NCBI GenBank assembly: GCA_034638255.1
Contig: JAWPGT010000019.1
Span: forward strand, 62,001-126,000
Source of the DNA: Coprinus comatus
Taxonomy: Eukaryota > Basidiomycota > Agaricomycetes > Agaricales > Agaricaceae
Length of the DNA stretch: 64,000 nt
Direction: 5' to 3'
Below are positions 10,725 to 20,655 of this stretch, piece after piece. How positions within the stretch are numbered: position 1 is the stretch's first letter; every line of letters begins with the position of its first letter. The notes below the pieces were generated by a model. The model was given only the letters and a program-made list of their open reading frames with translations. It made no database searches and had not been told where the DNA came from. The translations under genes and the position numbers were made by a program.

Positions 10725-12453
10725 ATGTTGTACTATATATTCTGTTTTATTCTCTGTACCTCTTCGACTTTGCAGGCATGGGCTCAACTTCAACTTCCAA
10801 AGCCTGGTAGTCAGAGCTTCGGGTGGAAATTATCCGTAAGTTTATCGTTTTTCAACTCACCCCATACACCTTAAACATGCGGACAGGGTTTCTCAGAAAA
10901 TCTGGAAGCCTGCAAGGATTATTCCATTGAACTCATCGCTAACCCCAACGACCCCGTTAATGCAACGAACAAGAACTACTTTGGTGTTCCACCATATTAC
11001 ATGTTCGCAGTCCCTGAAGGTGGGCAGCCAACAAATACAACACTCGGCAAGAACCTGAGCTGGGCACCTACGCATCCACCCGGTGAGTTGAGAGCTATGC
11101 CATTAAGTATCAACAGCTTATGTCTATCCAGGGACTAAGCTCATTTTGCAAATGACGGATTCACTTGGAAATACAGGAGGAACCGCAAACACAATCTTTA
11201 CAGTTGTAACAGGTGAATAATAGTATCCGTTCCGTTGATCCACCTATTTAATTATACAGGTTCTCAAACTGGGTGTATACAAACCCCACGACCTCCTTTC
11301 GATTTTACCATATCGTCTACCAAACCCCAGAATGCGTTACTCGATACATGTGAATTTTGGAGACTGAATATCAACGGAGGCACTCCACCATATACAGTCG
11401 TTTTGGACGCTGTAAACTCTCCTGTTCTCACTTTCATTCCACTAGAACGTGGTGAGGACGCCCTTCGGTGGCCCAACCGTGCAGATCCTGGGTTTGAGCT
11501 GTTTGGTAAGTGTTCGTTTAATATTTCATTGCCTAAGTCTCATCTATGTATTCTCATTAGCCACTGCACAGGACAGGTAGGGTTAACTTTGTGAGACATC
11601 TGTCAAGTAATTAACTGCTGGGATAGTACTGGACGATGGGCAACGGGTACACCATTTGTACAGCCCTCGGGTGAGTTAATCAACGATTAACCTGAATATC
11701 AAAAGCTGATCCCCAGCAGGTTCGACAGATACAATATGTGGCAAGAGAATGCCCCGAACTGGTCTGCGATCTGAACTTGATAGTATAGAACAGGCGGAAC
11801 TCGATGCACAGGCTACTAAACGTCAGAAAGGGGTTGTTGTTGGCGTGGTTGTGACGCTACTATTGCTTTTAGTGCTTGGGGGTATTGGAGGCTGGCTTTA
11901 CCTGCGCCGGCGCAAAGCGTCAAAGAACCCGAATGATACTCTCCCCCGACAATTTACAGAAACTAACATTTCCACTTCTCGGCCAACATCATCTGTCGAC
12001 CCATTCGTAACTTTTACCTCGCCCACTTTCACCACAAATATCCAAGCTACCAGTCTTACTACACTGAAAGATCCCTTCAGCGATCCCGAAGTCCATCAGG
12101 TAACCCAGGAACAGTGGAGTCCCGGTACAACTACAAGTTTAGGTTCAAATCTCCGTCCTCGACCTTCATTTGCACAATTCCCAAAATCATCCGTTCGTCG
12201 GTCCGCGAAAGCTCTGGAGGCTGCCCAGGAAGGAGCCCTGACCCGAAAACCATCTACCATTCCTTTAAGTCTTTCACCAACCCATCCACCATGGCCTGAA
12301 CGCTCGGGGTCACTGCAAGCATCATCAATACCCGAAGAAGTTATTATCCAACATGAAGATGCTGGCCCTGGTCCCATGAACGCTGGCCCGGTTGTTCATG
12401 AACTTCCACCTCCTTACAAGCCAACGAGCAGTGTTGCAGGTGATACTACATAA
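10725..12453 (+). CDS. single-pass membrane protein with PPPY tail, copy 2
   Basis: Tandem paralog of the preceding gene, with seven exons of matching phase (10725-10835, 10887-11082, 11132-11212, 11260-11505, 11561-11576, 11627-11670, 11720-12453), 475 residues. Even the 16-nt fifth exon, the 81-nt third exon and the 44-nt sixth exon have the same length as in copy 1. The parts are a signal peptide (MLYYIFCFILCTSSTLQAWAQ), two PPY...DSxG ectodomain halves (VPPYYMFAVPEGG...TDSLGNTGGT and GTPPYTVVLDAV...QDSTGRWATGT), a TM helix (GVVVGVVVTLLLLLVLGGIGG) and the stop-transfer YLRRRK. The Ser/Thr/Pro-rich tail carries EEVIIQHEDAG and ELPPPYKP. Several N-x-T/S sites lie in the ectodomain. Here intron 2 has an ordinary GT donor. 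The strict conservation of two tail motifs in an otherwise diverged tail suggests they are functional. Function unknown. Confidence 0.87.
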
Positions 12454-14115
12454 TGTAGTTTGTAGGGTTGGTACCAATACCTTTCTTCTATTCGCATTTT
12501 GTTTCTTTTCAATATCAGATACCTCATTGCATTCATTCAAGGTTGAGCTTGGCATCCGTTGTTGTATATTCTTGTTCTCTCCTTTTCTCTGTACTCGAGT
12601 GTATGGTATAATATTTCCCTTCAGGTCAGTTGGTAAAGGCTAACCCGCCTAGCTAACTTGACTACGCGTAACACCTGTAAGGATTTCTTGTCGGAAATCA
12701 TATTCATGATGTGTATCTGTACCACTAAGTATTGTTTCTATTTATGATGAGAGTTGTCATGCCACTATTCAATAACATCTCCTTTCGAAATTCGGATCTG
12801 GGTAGGAGATCACAATTCATTATAAAACGAATACAGATCTGAAGACGGACACAAGACAATCCCGCAAGGATAATGTCAATCAATGTCAACCGATATTAAG
12901 TACACGTTTGAGAGATACGGCTTTCTAACAGCGAACAGAAAACATTGTCTGTTGCTGCCGTGCCCACGTCACTGTCTTCCAAAAAAAGTGTGCGCTAAGT
13001 TTATGTACTTTATATACAATACACATATATCAGTATATAGGCGCCTCGTAGCATCATCTGTACTTGCCTTCTGAGAGTGGGGACAAATATACCAAGTTGG
13101 GATGAGGTTTTTGCTGTTGGTAACGTACGTTGGAGACTACTCCTGGGAGGTAATTCTATTTATAGGTACAGGTAACGTAGCATATTATTAACTCGTATTT
13201 TTCTCAGTTCAACCCATGAATGGCTTCTAGTGAGCTATGATAAAAAAAAAGTGTGAGTGGATAGTAGTTAGTAACTACTAAACATAACTACTATGTAGTC
13301 ATATTCTTCGAGCTATTACTATTGCGATCTGATCGAGTCGCAACTTGAAGTGCAACTAGTAAAATCAAGCGCCGCTTTCGAAGATTATAGCTAGTGAATC
13401 AGAGATTACTTGTTACCTGTTCTATGAACATGAGGCATTTAACTTTGTGACTACTAAGAGTACATTACATTTTTGTATTCACAACTCAAGTTTTTTTTTA
13501 TAGCTATTGAGTCTTATAATACCACGAGACGCACAAAATACCAACACACCAATATAGAGCTTGAATCAGCCATTCAAATATCTATTGACAGAGGGCACAA
13601 CGATCTTCCCCAGGTTTCAATACTTGTGATTCATTGATTTGAGGCCGTAGTAACAATTCAAGTTTATTGGCAACGGTTCTGTTATTGATATAGAGTCACT
13701 ACTTACCATGTACTTGGTATGACTATATATCCAAAACTACATATTTGGAATAACAGTTAACACAGTGTAGTACAAAACAAACGCTCACTATTAAAAAGTC
13801 CCTATTCGTATCGGTTGTCAGAACTGTCGCCACAGCCCATTCAGACAAATAAACCAATAACCATCCTCATCCTGCATGATGCCAGAGCCATTTTTAACAC
13901 TAAAAAATACAAGACTTCTTTTGATTCTGATTCATTAAAAAAAGAAGGTGATCCGAGAAGAAAATGCCAACAACTTGGAGGTTTGATGGATAATTTAGTA
14001 GTGATGAGTTACAACGATGCAACGGCCGATGATACAAGATTAATTATTGAGGGATAAGCGTAAGCATGTCCGAGAAAACAGTACAATCAACCCGAGTGGT
14101 ATGTTACTAGGCATA
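12454..14115. other. AT-rich intergenic stretch
   Basis: About 1.7 kb with many homopolymer runs and no known gene. A plus-strand open frame from about 13833 to 14057 (KKEGDPRRKCQQLGG...DDTRLIIEG, stop at 14055-14057) has codon-like composition. It has no ATG and no recognised family and may be an orphan exon; I do not call it. Confidence 0.35.
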
Positions 14116-14348
14116 CTATACATAAATAGGTGGTACATACTTGAAATACATTTTACATTTTAATTTTTGATACAATTGTATCCATTCTCGAAAAACAACA
14201 TCCGTCGATAAACACCACAAGAACCATCCTTCTACCTTATAGAAATATCCTAACTTAGTAGTAGTGAGTATAGACAAAACTTCAACGACGGATAAACTCA
14301 CCCAATACTTCATTTTATACAGAAACACATACGCATGTTCCCTCATAC

Positions 14349-15634
14349 CTGTCCTGGGCCATTTACCGCAGCCTGGCCCGCAACTTGTGGAAGTGTCAAT
14401 AGGATAGCTTTTTGGGTAGTGGTCTGGGCCGTAAGTTGGGATAAGGATGTAATGAGGTATTGCTGGAATGGGTTGGATGTTTTAGCATCAGTTATATTAT
14501 GGTTATATATTAGAGAGGGAAATAAAAAAAGAGTAAGGATTCAGAAAAAAAAAGGGGTGGTTGAATTGAGAAGAAATAGCAAAAAAAAAAGCACCAATAT
14601 CTAGAACCGTAGAAATCAATCGTGGTGCTGTAATACCCACCAATTGGTATGGGTATAAAAATAAACCTCAACCAAAGTATAAAATTATTACTATTGGTTG
14701 TGGGCTATGCATGTTCAATCATATATCATGAAATCATGAAATCACCATCCCCATGATCCATCATATCGTCGGAGATTTTGTTTTCTTTGATTCCAAAATC
14801 TCCTGGGTCTGATCCTGATACTGATTGAGGCCTGAGGCCCAGAACCAGAAAATCCAAAAAGAAAAAGGGGAAAACCAACATACAACAATGATTGAAATCA
14901 GGTATTCAGCCTGAAAATGAACACTCGAAATAACCGGGTCCATCAATAAACATAAAAACAAAAACAAAAGCCATCGACATCATTCGAGAAGTCAAGTTAA
15001 ATTAAATACTCACGATCATCAACCCAACATAAGTCAAAGTTCCTAAGACTACCAATCGTATCTGATCACCAAAACAAAATAAATATTTAGGGAATGTGGC
15101 GAATGTTGATCGGGGAGTCCATCCGAGTAAAGATAAACGGGTCCATTGGCTGCCTGTCTGTGTCCATATCCAAGACCAAGGCCAGGTTTTTAATAACCCG
15201 TTGACATTGTTTGATGAGGAAGAGTAGTTCATAGCGACTTTAGCAGGTAAAGTCAAGAATTTCGCTACGTTCCTTCTCGTTCCATCCGTTTGCCAAGTTA
15301 TATAATTCCCAACTTTCCACAATGACAATGACCATGGAAAATTAAAGCCAAAATTCCCAGTGGTTGTAGTCGGTAGAGGTAGATGTGGAATAGAAGTAGG
15401 AATGGAAAGTGAAGAACTCGGTATCCGGATTCGTGACCATTTGAGGATAATTACAACAAGATCATTAGTCCATCCAAACCAAAGGTCAAGCTCCTTTTGC
15501 CACCATAAAGCAGATGCAGATGCACCTGCCGTGAGAGTAGCATAGGAGCCGGAGGAATGATGATGAAGTGGTCGAAGTCGGACGCCTAGAAGTATAATGC
15601 AGGCAAAGTAAAATAGGGCAGGGAAAGGTTTCAT
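14349..15634 (-). CDS. uncharacterised multi-TM protein (partial model)
   Basis: Minus strand. The start MKPFPALFYFACIILLGVR at 15634 looks like a signal peptide or anchor. A Trp-rich segment follows (repeated W-containing runs such as WSRIRIPSSS, FPWSLSLWKVGNYITWQTDG, TWPWSWIWTQTG). Exon 1 runs 15634-15014 and ends RLVVLGTLTYVGLMI at donor gtgagt. Acceptor ttcag at 14911 continues AEYLISIIV. A further likely exon (about 14349-14440, QYLITSLSQLTAQTTTQK...GQAAVNGPGQ) sits between a cattccag acceptor and a gtatga donor. Exons between and after these are not resolved. A minus-strand frame at 14116-14346 may hold the C-terminus. The frame is open and splice sites fit, but I recognise no family. 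Confidence 0.4.
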
Positions 15635-16022
15635 CCAGTGGAGTAGATGTTTATGTATGTGGTGGTGGTACGTCAATTACCAGAGTGTGTGTGTGTACGT
15701 GGGGTCAGCCAAACATAAGTTTATGCTTAAGTGTGGTCGACTATGAGTTCGCCTAATGAGAAGTTAAAGTATAGGGTCGGGTCGGCTCTCCAGAAATGGC
15801 AGTAGTATACGTGGCCATATCATCCGTCAAGTTCTGAGAGGCCATGTGAGGACTTGGATTTGACACTCGGTAGAATCGTGGGGGGAAATAGGTCTTCACG
15901 TGTTGCGGTCTTAAAATACACTCGTCAAGCTCAGAAGATACCAAAGCCGCGAGAAAACAATCATACACAGTTATGTCATTAACAGATAGTCAAGGGAGGA
16001 ATATTATACAAGTTCGTCGCTT
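15635..16022. other. intergenic
   Basis: 388 bp between the multi-TM gene start (minus strand) and the PRE4 stop. Nothing coding is seen. It contains a short TG run around 15686. Confidence 0.4.
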
Positions 16023-17061
16023 TCATTGTGTCTGAGCACCATAGCCTCTGATGCCTTCGGCAAACGACCATGAAGTTGCGATATGGCAGGAAGGAGAGAT
16101 CTTGATACCCTCTGCTGTGATAGTTGCGAGTTGGTACTACAGAGCATGGATAAGCGTGCGATCCAGGCGCTGACATAGAAACACACCTTATCTATACTTC
16201 GGGCGTCTCTGTAGTAAAGCACTCTAAGACAAGTCTCCATGATGCGGGTGGCATCAGCTTCAGTGAGTTCATTTTCACGACCGTCTACTTCTTTGCGAAG
16301 TATGGGCTGGGCAAGGTAGGCACCATAGCCAGTGGCTAGAGAAGATGCAGAATAAGTCGTCCCGAGAAGATCGACATATGCAAGAAAACTAGAAACGGGT
16401 TAGAATACGTCATGGCCGTAAATACCAACGTAGGCACCTTTGACCATCCTTGAAACCACCGACTAGAAGTGAGTTCCACAGAGGGTTGAGTTTTGACCGG
16501 CGTGCATACATGACTTGAGAAAGATATTCATGGATTTGAGCAGGACCGAGATCATGGTTATCTTGGGAAGTGAATTCTTCGATCATGAGTTCATCGAGGA
16601 ATTTCTGGATGTACTGGAAATCTGAAATGTCTCCACCAGCACCAATAACGGTATGTTTTCCAATGGGCTGGAGACGTTGGATATCCTTGAAGCGAGCGAG
16701 CGAGCCATAAGAGGCTGGACAGGGGTATCAGTACGGGATGTAGATTAATACAAGGGCCGATCCCGTACCCAGATTGTCGGCCGCCATCATGATTCCGTCC
16801 TTGTATTTTAAAGCAAGAACACTGGTTCCTGTGACGATGGGCTGCCTGTGCGAGATATGAGAGCGAGTTCATGGACCAGTGTGGGTGCATACTGTGTGTG
16901 TTGAACTGCATCTGAGAAAGTATCATTACGAGGCCTCTGGGGAAGGGGGAAGGTGCCATAGGCATCGACGGCATCGTTGCGCTAGAGAGATAATGAGCAT
17001 ATAGTCACTATATACGACGAGTACATACAGGACGGCCCCAGTTGTTTGGAAAGTGGTCCAT
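16023..17061 (-). CDS. PRE4: 20S proteasome subunit beta-7 (PRE4/PSMB4 ortholog)
   Basis: A non-catalytic beta subunit of the 20S core proteasome. The start [11 protein letters not shown] is at 17061 and introns interrupt the frame after GRP (donor gtatgt), after QHTQ, within [13 protein letters not shown], after DGQ and after RSIDK. Diagnostic stretches match the PSMB4 group: [100 protein letters not shown] and [17 protein letters not shown]. The mature domain begins TGTS, but the subunit group lacks the active-site Thr/Lys pairing and acts structurally at the ring interface. The last exon starts [13 protein letters not shown] and ends GYGAQTQ with stop at 16023-16025. The start is set by the short first exon of 33 nt, which fits the family's propeptide. 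Confidence 0.95.
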
Positions 17062-17653
17062 TGTTGTGGGAGAGAGATGGAATGCGCTATTTGAGGACGC
17101 GCAAGCAATCTACCTCGACGCGCACCCCTGCTGACTAAGCCAGACTATCGATTTAGACGCGTTCCTCTTCGTCATTCACAGTCTGTTGCAACACTAACCG
17201 CCAGGCCTTTCTAAATTGCTGGTTTTAAAAGGCCGGAGCTTACATGTCTAGTGCTTCCCGATGCAACGACCATTGACGCCCGTGTCCGACTTGAGCATGT
17301 GCTAGCTATGCGAATGCTATTTCCTTACTGTCTCGCACGTTGGTCGATCAAGTTCGAATCCCAGTCTCTCAGACACTGTCGATTAGTTTTTTCAACGTTG
17401 TGTTAACCAACGTGGCATATGGCTCGTCGCTTAGATCGACACATGGTGCCGCATCGCTGATAAGATGCACTCATGTGCACATCAAGTCAGTTCGTTGATT
17501 CAGAAGATCCTCTCTCCACAGGCAATCCAAAAGCATGCATCTGCCCAATACTTGGTATTTGATATTCGCCAAGATCAATTTCTATTCTAATTGTAATTCT
17601 CTCTCCGTTATCACTCATGCGTCCAAGATAGGTGGCATTCGCAACGGCAACAG
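17062..17653. other. intergenic
   Basis: About 590 bp between the divergently transcribed PRE4 and the HNH nuclease gene. It must hold both promoters. A tRNA B-box-like string near 17351 has no pairing arms. Confidence 0.4.
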
Positions 17654-17662
17654 TATAAAAGG
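17654..17662 (+). promoter_or_regulatory. TATA box of the HNH nuclease gene
   Basis: tataaaagg lies about 40 bp before the ATG at 17700, a good match to a TATA element. A strong TATA box is consistent with an inducible secreted-protein gene. Confidence 0.5.
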
Positions 17663-17699
17663 CCAGCAAAACGAAGCTGAGGATATACATTCACTCGCA

Positions 17700-18584
17700 A
17701 TGAAACTCTTGACTCTTGCAGTTCTTGCCTCCACTATCGCCGCCCCTGCTCTTGCAGCTCTGCCCACTCCCGTCAGTGCTGCGACCGCTAGGTCATATCT
17801 CAGTTCATGTAAGTATACTTATCCATCTTCATCTTATCTTATACATCCACACTCACCCTCACACCCAGTGGTCGTCGAGCAGAGTCGAATTCACCTGCTT
17901 ATGACCGTAACCTCTTCCCCCATTGGATTACAAGTATGTTTATTTCTCTCAACACCCATATCAGATAACCTGACATAGTAACAGTTTCTGGTGCCTGCAA
18001 CACTAGAGAAAGTAAGCTCCCCTCATCCCCTAGTCTTGTACCGTCTGTCCTCACCCATTACCTTGCAGCTGTCCTCAAGCGTGATGGCACTAATGTTGTT
18101 ACCGACTCTGCATGTGCTGCTACTTCTGGAAGATGGGTTTCCCCGTATGACAATGTTGCTACCACATTGGCCAGTGACCTTGACATTGTATGTCTTTTGA
18201 TCCTTTTTCATTTGAGACCAAGCTAATAACTACTGGCACAGGACCATCTCGTTCCCTTGAAGGAAGCTTGGGTATCAGGAGCTAGGCTCTGGACAACAGC
18301 TCAGCGTCAAGCATTTGCGAACGACTTGACCAGGCCACAACTTGTCGCTGTTACGGACGACCTCAACCAGTCCAAGGGAGACCAGGGTCAGTCGTCAATC
18401 GCATACTTATCGGGGAATGATGCGAATGTTTAATGTATTGACAGATCCTGCCGAGTGGATGGTCCCTCTCTCCAGCTATCGCTGCACTTACGCGCGCGCC
18501 TGGGTGCAGGTCAAGTACTACTGGAAGCTTTCTGTTGACTCTGCGGAGAAATCTGCGTTGACAAGCATCTTGGCTGGATGTTAA
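17700..18584 (+). CDS. secreted HNH endonuclease (DUF1524/GmrSD-like)
   Basis: A small secreted nuclease of the fungal HNH/DUF1524 group. A signal peptide (MKLLTLAVLASTIAAPALA) is followed by ALPTPVSAATARSYLSS. The catalytic block is DLDIDHLVPLKEAWVSGA (split by an intron after DLDI), with the D-x-DH of the HNH motif. Conserved neighbours are YDRNLFPHWI, ISGACNTRE, VLKRDGTNVV, GRWVSPYDN, QRQAFANDLTRPQLVAVTDDLNQSKGD and the Cys-bearing C-terminus (SILAGC). Introns follow SS, WIT, TRE, DLDI and GDQ. The splice after the first exon is a problem. The plain acceptor (cccag at 17868) puts YDRNLFPHW out of frame. A downstream acceptor (cgag at 17879) restores it, but drops the few residues the family usually has there. 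Confidence 0.85.
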
Positions 18585-18715
18585 GTAGATAAATTAAATG
18601 TATCTATTACGTAAAATACAAGACGATACCACACAAGTGCAAACAATGTTGGCGTTCTCAAACGATTTTTGGGCTTCGGTTGCGCTGTCGTCCCTCCTCC
18701 CACCCTCAACACTAC

Positions 18716-20234
18716 ATGGCATCCCTCGCTCCCATCAACGACGGTATTGGCATCGCCAACCTCCCAAACCAGGTCCATTTACCCATTATTATTACAAAAT
18801 ACACCATCTGACGCGTCCGTTGCTACTTACAGAGGCACAAGATTGTTGCCAAGCGGGGGGCTCATTTCACGATTATGGTTGTTGGTAAGTATTTTAGGAG
18901 TAGCTATATGCGTGTATAACACTTTTAACACCACGAACAACAGGTGAATCTGGTCTTGGAAAGACCACTCTCATCAATACCCTATTCTCCACCGAACTCT
19001 CACCCGCCAAAAACTACAAGAAGCGTCACCATAAGCAGCTCGACAAACTAACCGAAGTCGAAATCATCAAAGCTGAACTGGAAGAGAAACAATTTAAGGT
19101 CAAGCTTACCGTCATCGATACGCCAGGATTCGGAGACTATGTCAACAACAGCGACTCTTGGAATCCCATTGTCGAGTTTATCGACGATCAACATGAGGCG
19201 TATATGATGCAAGAACAACAGCCTCAGAGGAATGAAAAGACAGATTTACGTGTCCATGCTTGCTTGTATTTCATCCGTCCCACAGGCCACACGTATGTTA
19301 CTACCTCCTTCCTTTCTTAAAAACGCGCTGATTTCTCTCTTGAATATTAGTCTCAAACCCCTCGATATCGAAATCATGAAGCGTCTCGGTACTCGTGTCA
19401 ACCTCATCCCCGTCGTTGCCAAAGCCGACACCTTAACCCAGAACGACTTACACACTTTCAAACAAAGAGTGAATACTTTTTTTTTGCTCATTATCACCGA
19501 TCAAATCCATGGAAACTTACATTGCGCAATGTAACTTTTAGATTCGTGAGGTTGTTGCCGCTCAAGGAATTCGTATCTATACACCCCCTATCGAGAGTGA
19601 TGATGAAAGTGCAGACCTTGCTCGTGCTCTGATTGATGCCATGCCATTCTCCATTATTGGTTCCACTGAAGACGTTCAGACTCCTGATGGTCGTGTTGTT
19701 AAGGGTCGCGAGTATCTCTGGGGTGTTGCCGAAGGTAAATCATGAAACTTGATGTATAATTACGTGTATGTTTCTGACTACTTTATCATTTTAGTTGAGA
19801 ATGAGAACCACTGCGACTTCAAGAAACTTAGGGCTCTACTCATTCGTACTCACATGTTGGATCTCGTTTCTACAACCGAAGAAATCCATTACGAGAATTA
19901 TCGTCAACAACAAATGGAAACTCGTCAATTTGGTCAACCTAAGGTTAAGAAACTTGATAACCCCAAGTTCAAGGATGAAGAGGAGGCACTCAGGAAGAAG
20001 TTCACTGAGCAAGTCAAGGCCGAGGAAGCTAGATTCAGGAAATGGGAACAACATGTACGTTTATCACATGAACTTCCACTCTACGCTTTATCACTCATGT
20101 AAATTGCAATCACATTTTAGCTTATCCAAGAACGTGATCGTCTCAACAAGGACCTCGAGGAGGCTCATAGTGCTATCAAGACGCTAGAAGCCGATCTTGA
20201 CACTTTGAACTATCGTGGTTCGGGTAGGAGATAA
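18716..20234 (+). CDS. CDC3: septin, CDC3/AspB class
   Basis: A core septin GTPase that polymerises into hetero-oligomeric filaments at septa and hyphal tips. Seven exons: 18716-18772, 18833-18884, 18944-19292, 19351-19468, 19542-19734, 19795-20054, 20121-20234. The P-loop is GESGLGKTT, split by an intron after the first G. Next come DTPGFGD (G3) and AKAD (G4), preceded by NLIPVV. Features specific to the CDC3/AspB class are [60 protein letters not shown] and [21 protein letters not shown] (septin unique element). The C-terminus is a coiled coil (EEEALRKKF...[21 protein letters not shown]). The N-terminus is short ([12 protein letters not shown] before [12 protein letters not shown]). Class assignment rests on sequence similarity from memory; septin identity is certain. 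Confidence 0.93.
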
Positions 20235-20655
20235 GGGGTGAAACCCACGAAAACCTTAGCTTTTTTGGTTGGGTGTTGAACATTGACTACATATTCTTTG
20301 AGAATATATTTTAACCTCTCCCTCCTCGCTCGTTCTCTCTTTGTTTCACCTGCGTAATACCCCTCTTTGGACCTATATATTTCTTGGCACATACGATTTT
20401 GTTTTTACCCTCTTTTTTTTTTACTTTCTTTACCAAATATTGTAGTTCCAGTACCTCCTGAGTTATACCCGGAATACGCTTGTTTGAGTCCAACCTACCC
20501 ACGAGGAACTTTTTTTTTTACAAACCTTTCTTTACGAAAATGTTGTTCTTTCGGAGATAATGCACTTGTAGTTTCATCATACGCGAGAGTAAGAAGACTG
20601 TTTACTGCTATTATACATATACAAGGATCTCTAGCAAAGAAATATCCAAACCCCT
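20235..20655. other. convergent 3' spacer
   Basis: 420 bp between the tail-to-tail septin and HAM1-like genes. It contains poly-T and poly-pyrimidine runs and nothing coding. Confidence 0.4.

Noticed and set aside
13833..14057. Plus-strand open frame with codon-like composition
   Set aside because: No ATG, no recognised family and no supporting splice partner, so not called as a gene.
17330..17375. tRNA-like B box (gttcgaatcc)
   Set aside because: No T-arm, acceptor or anticodon pairing around it, and no A box at the right distance.
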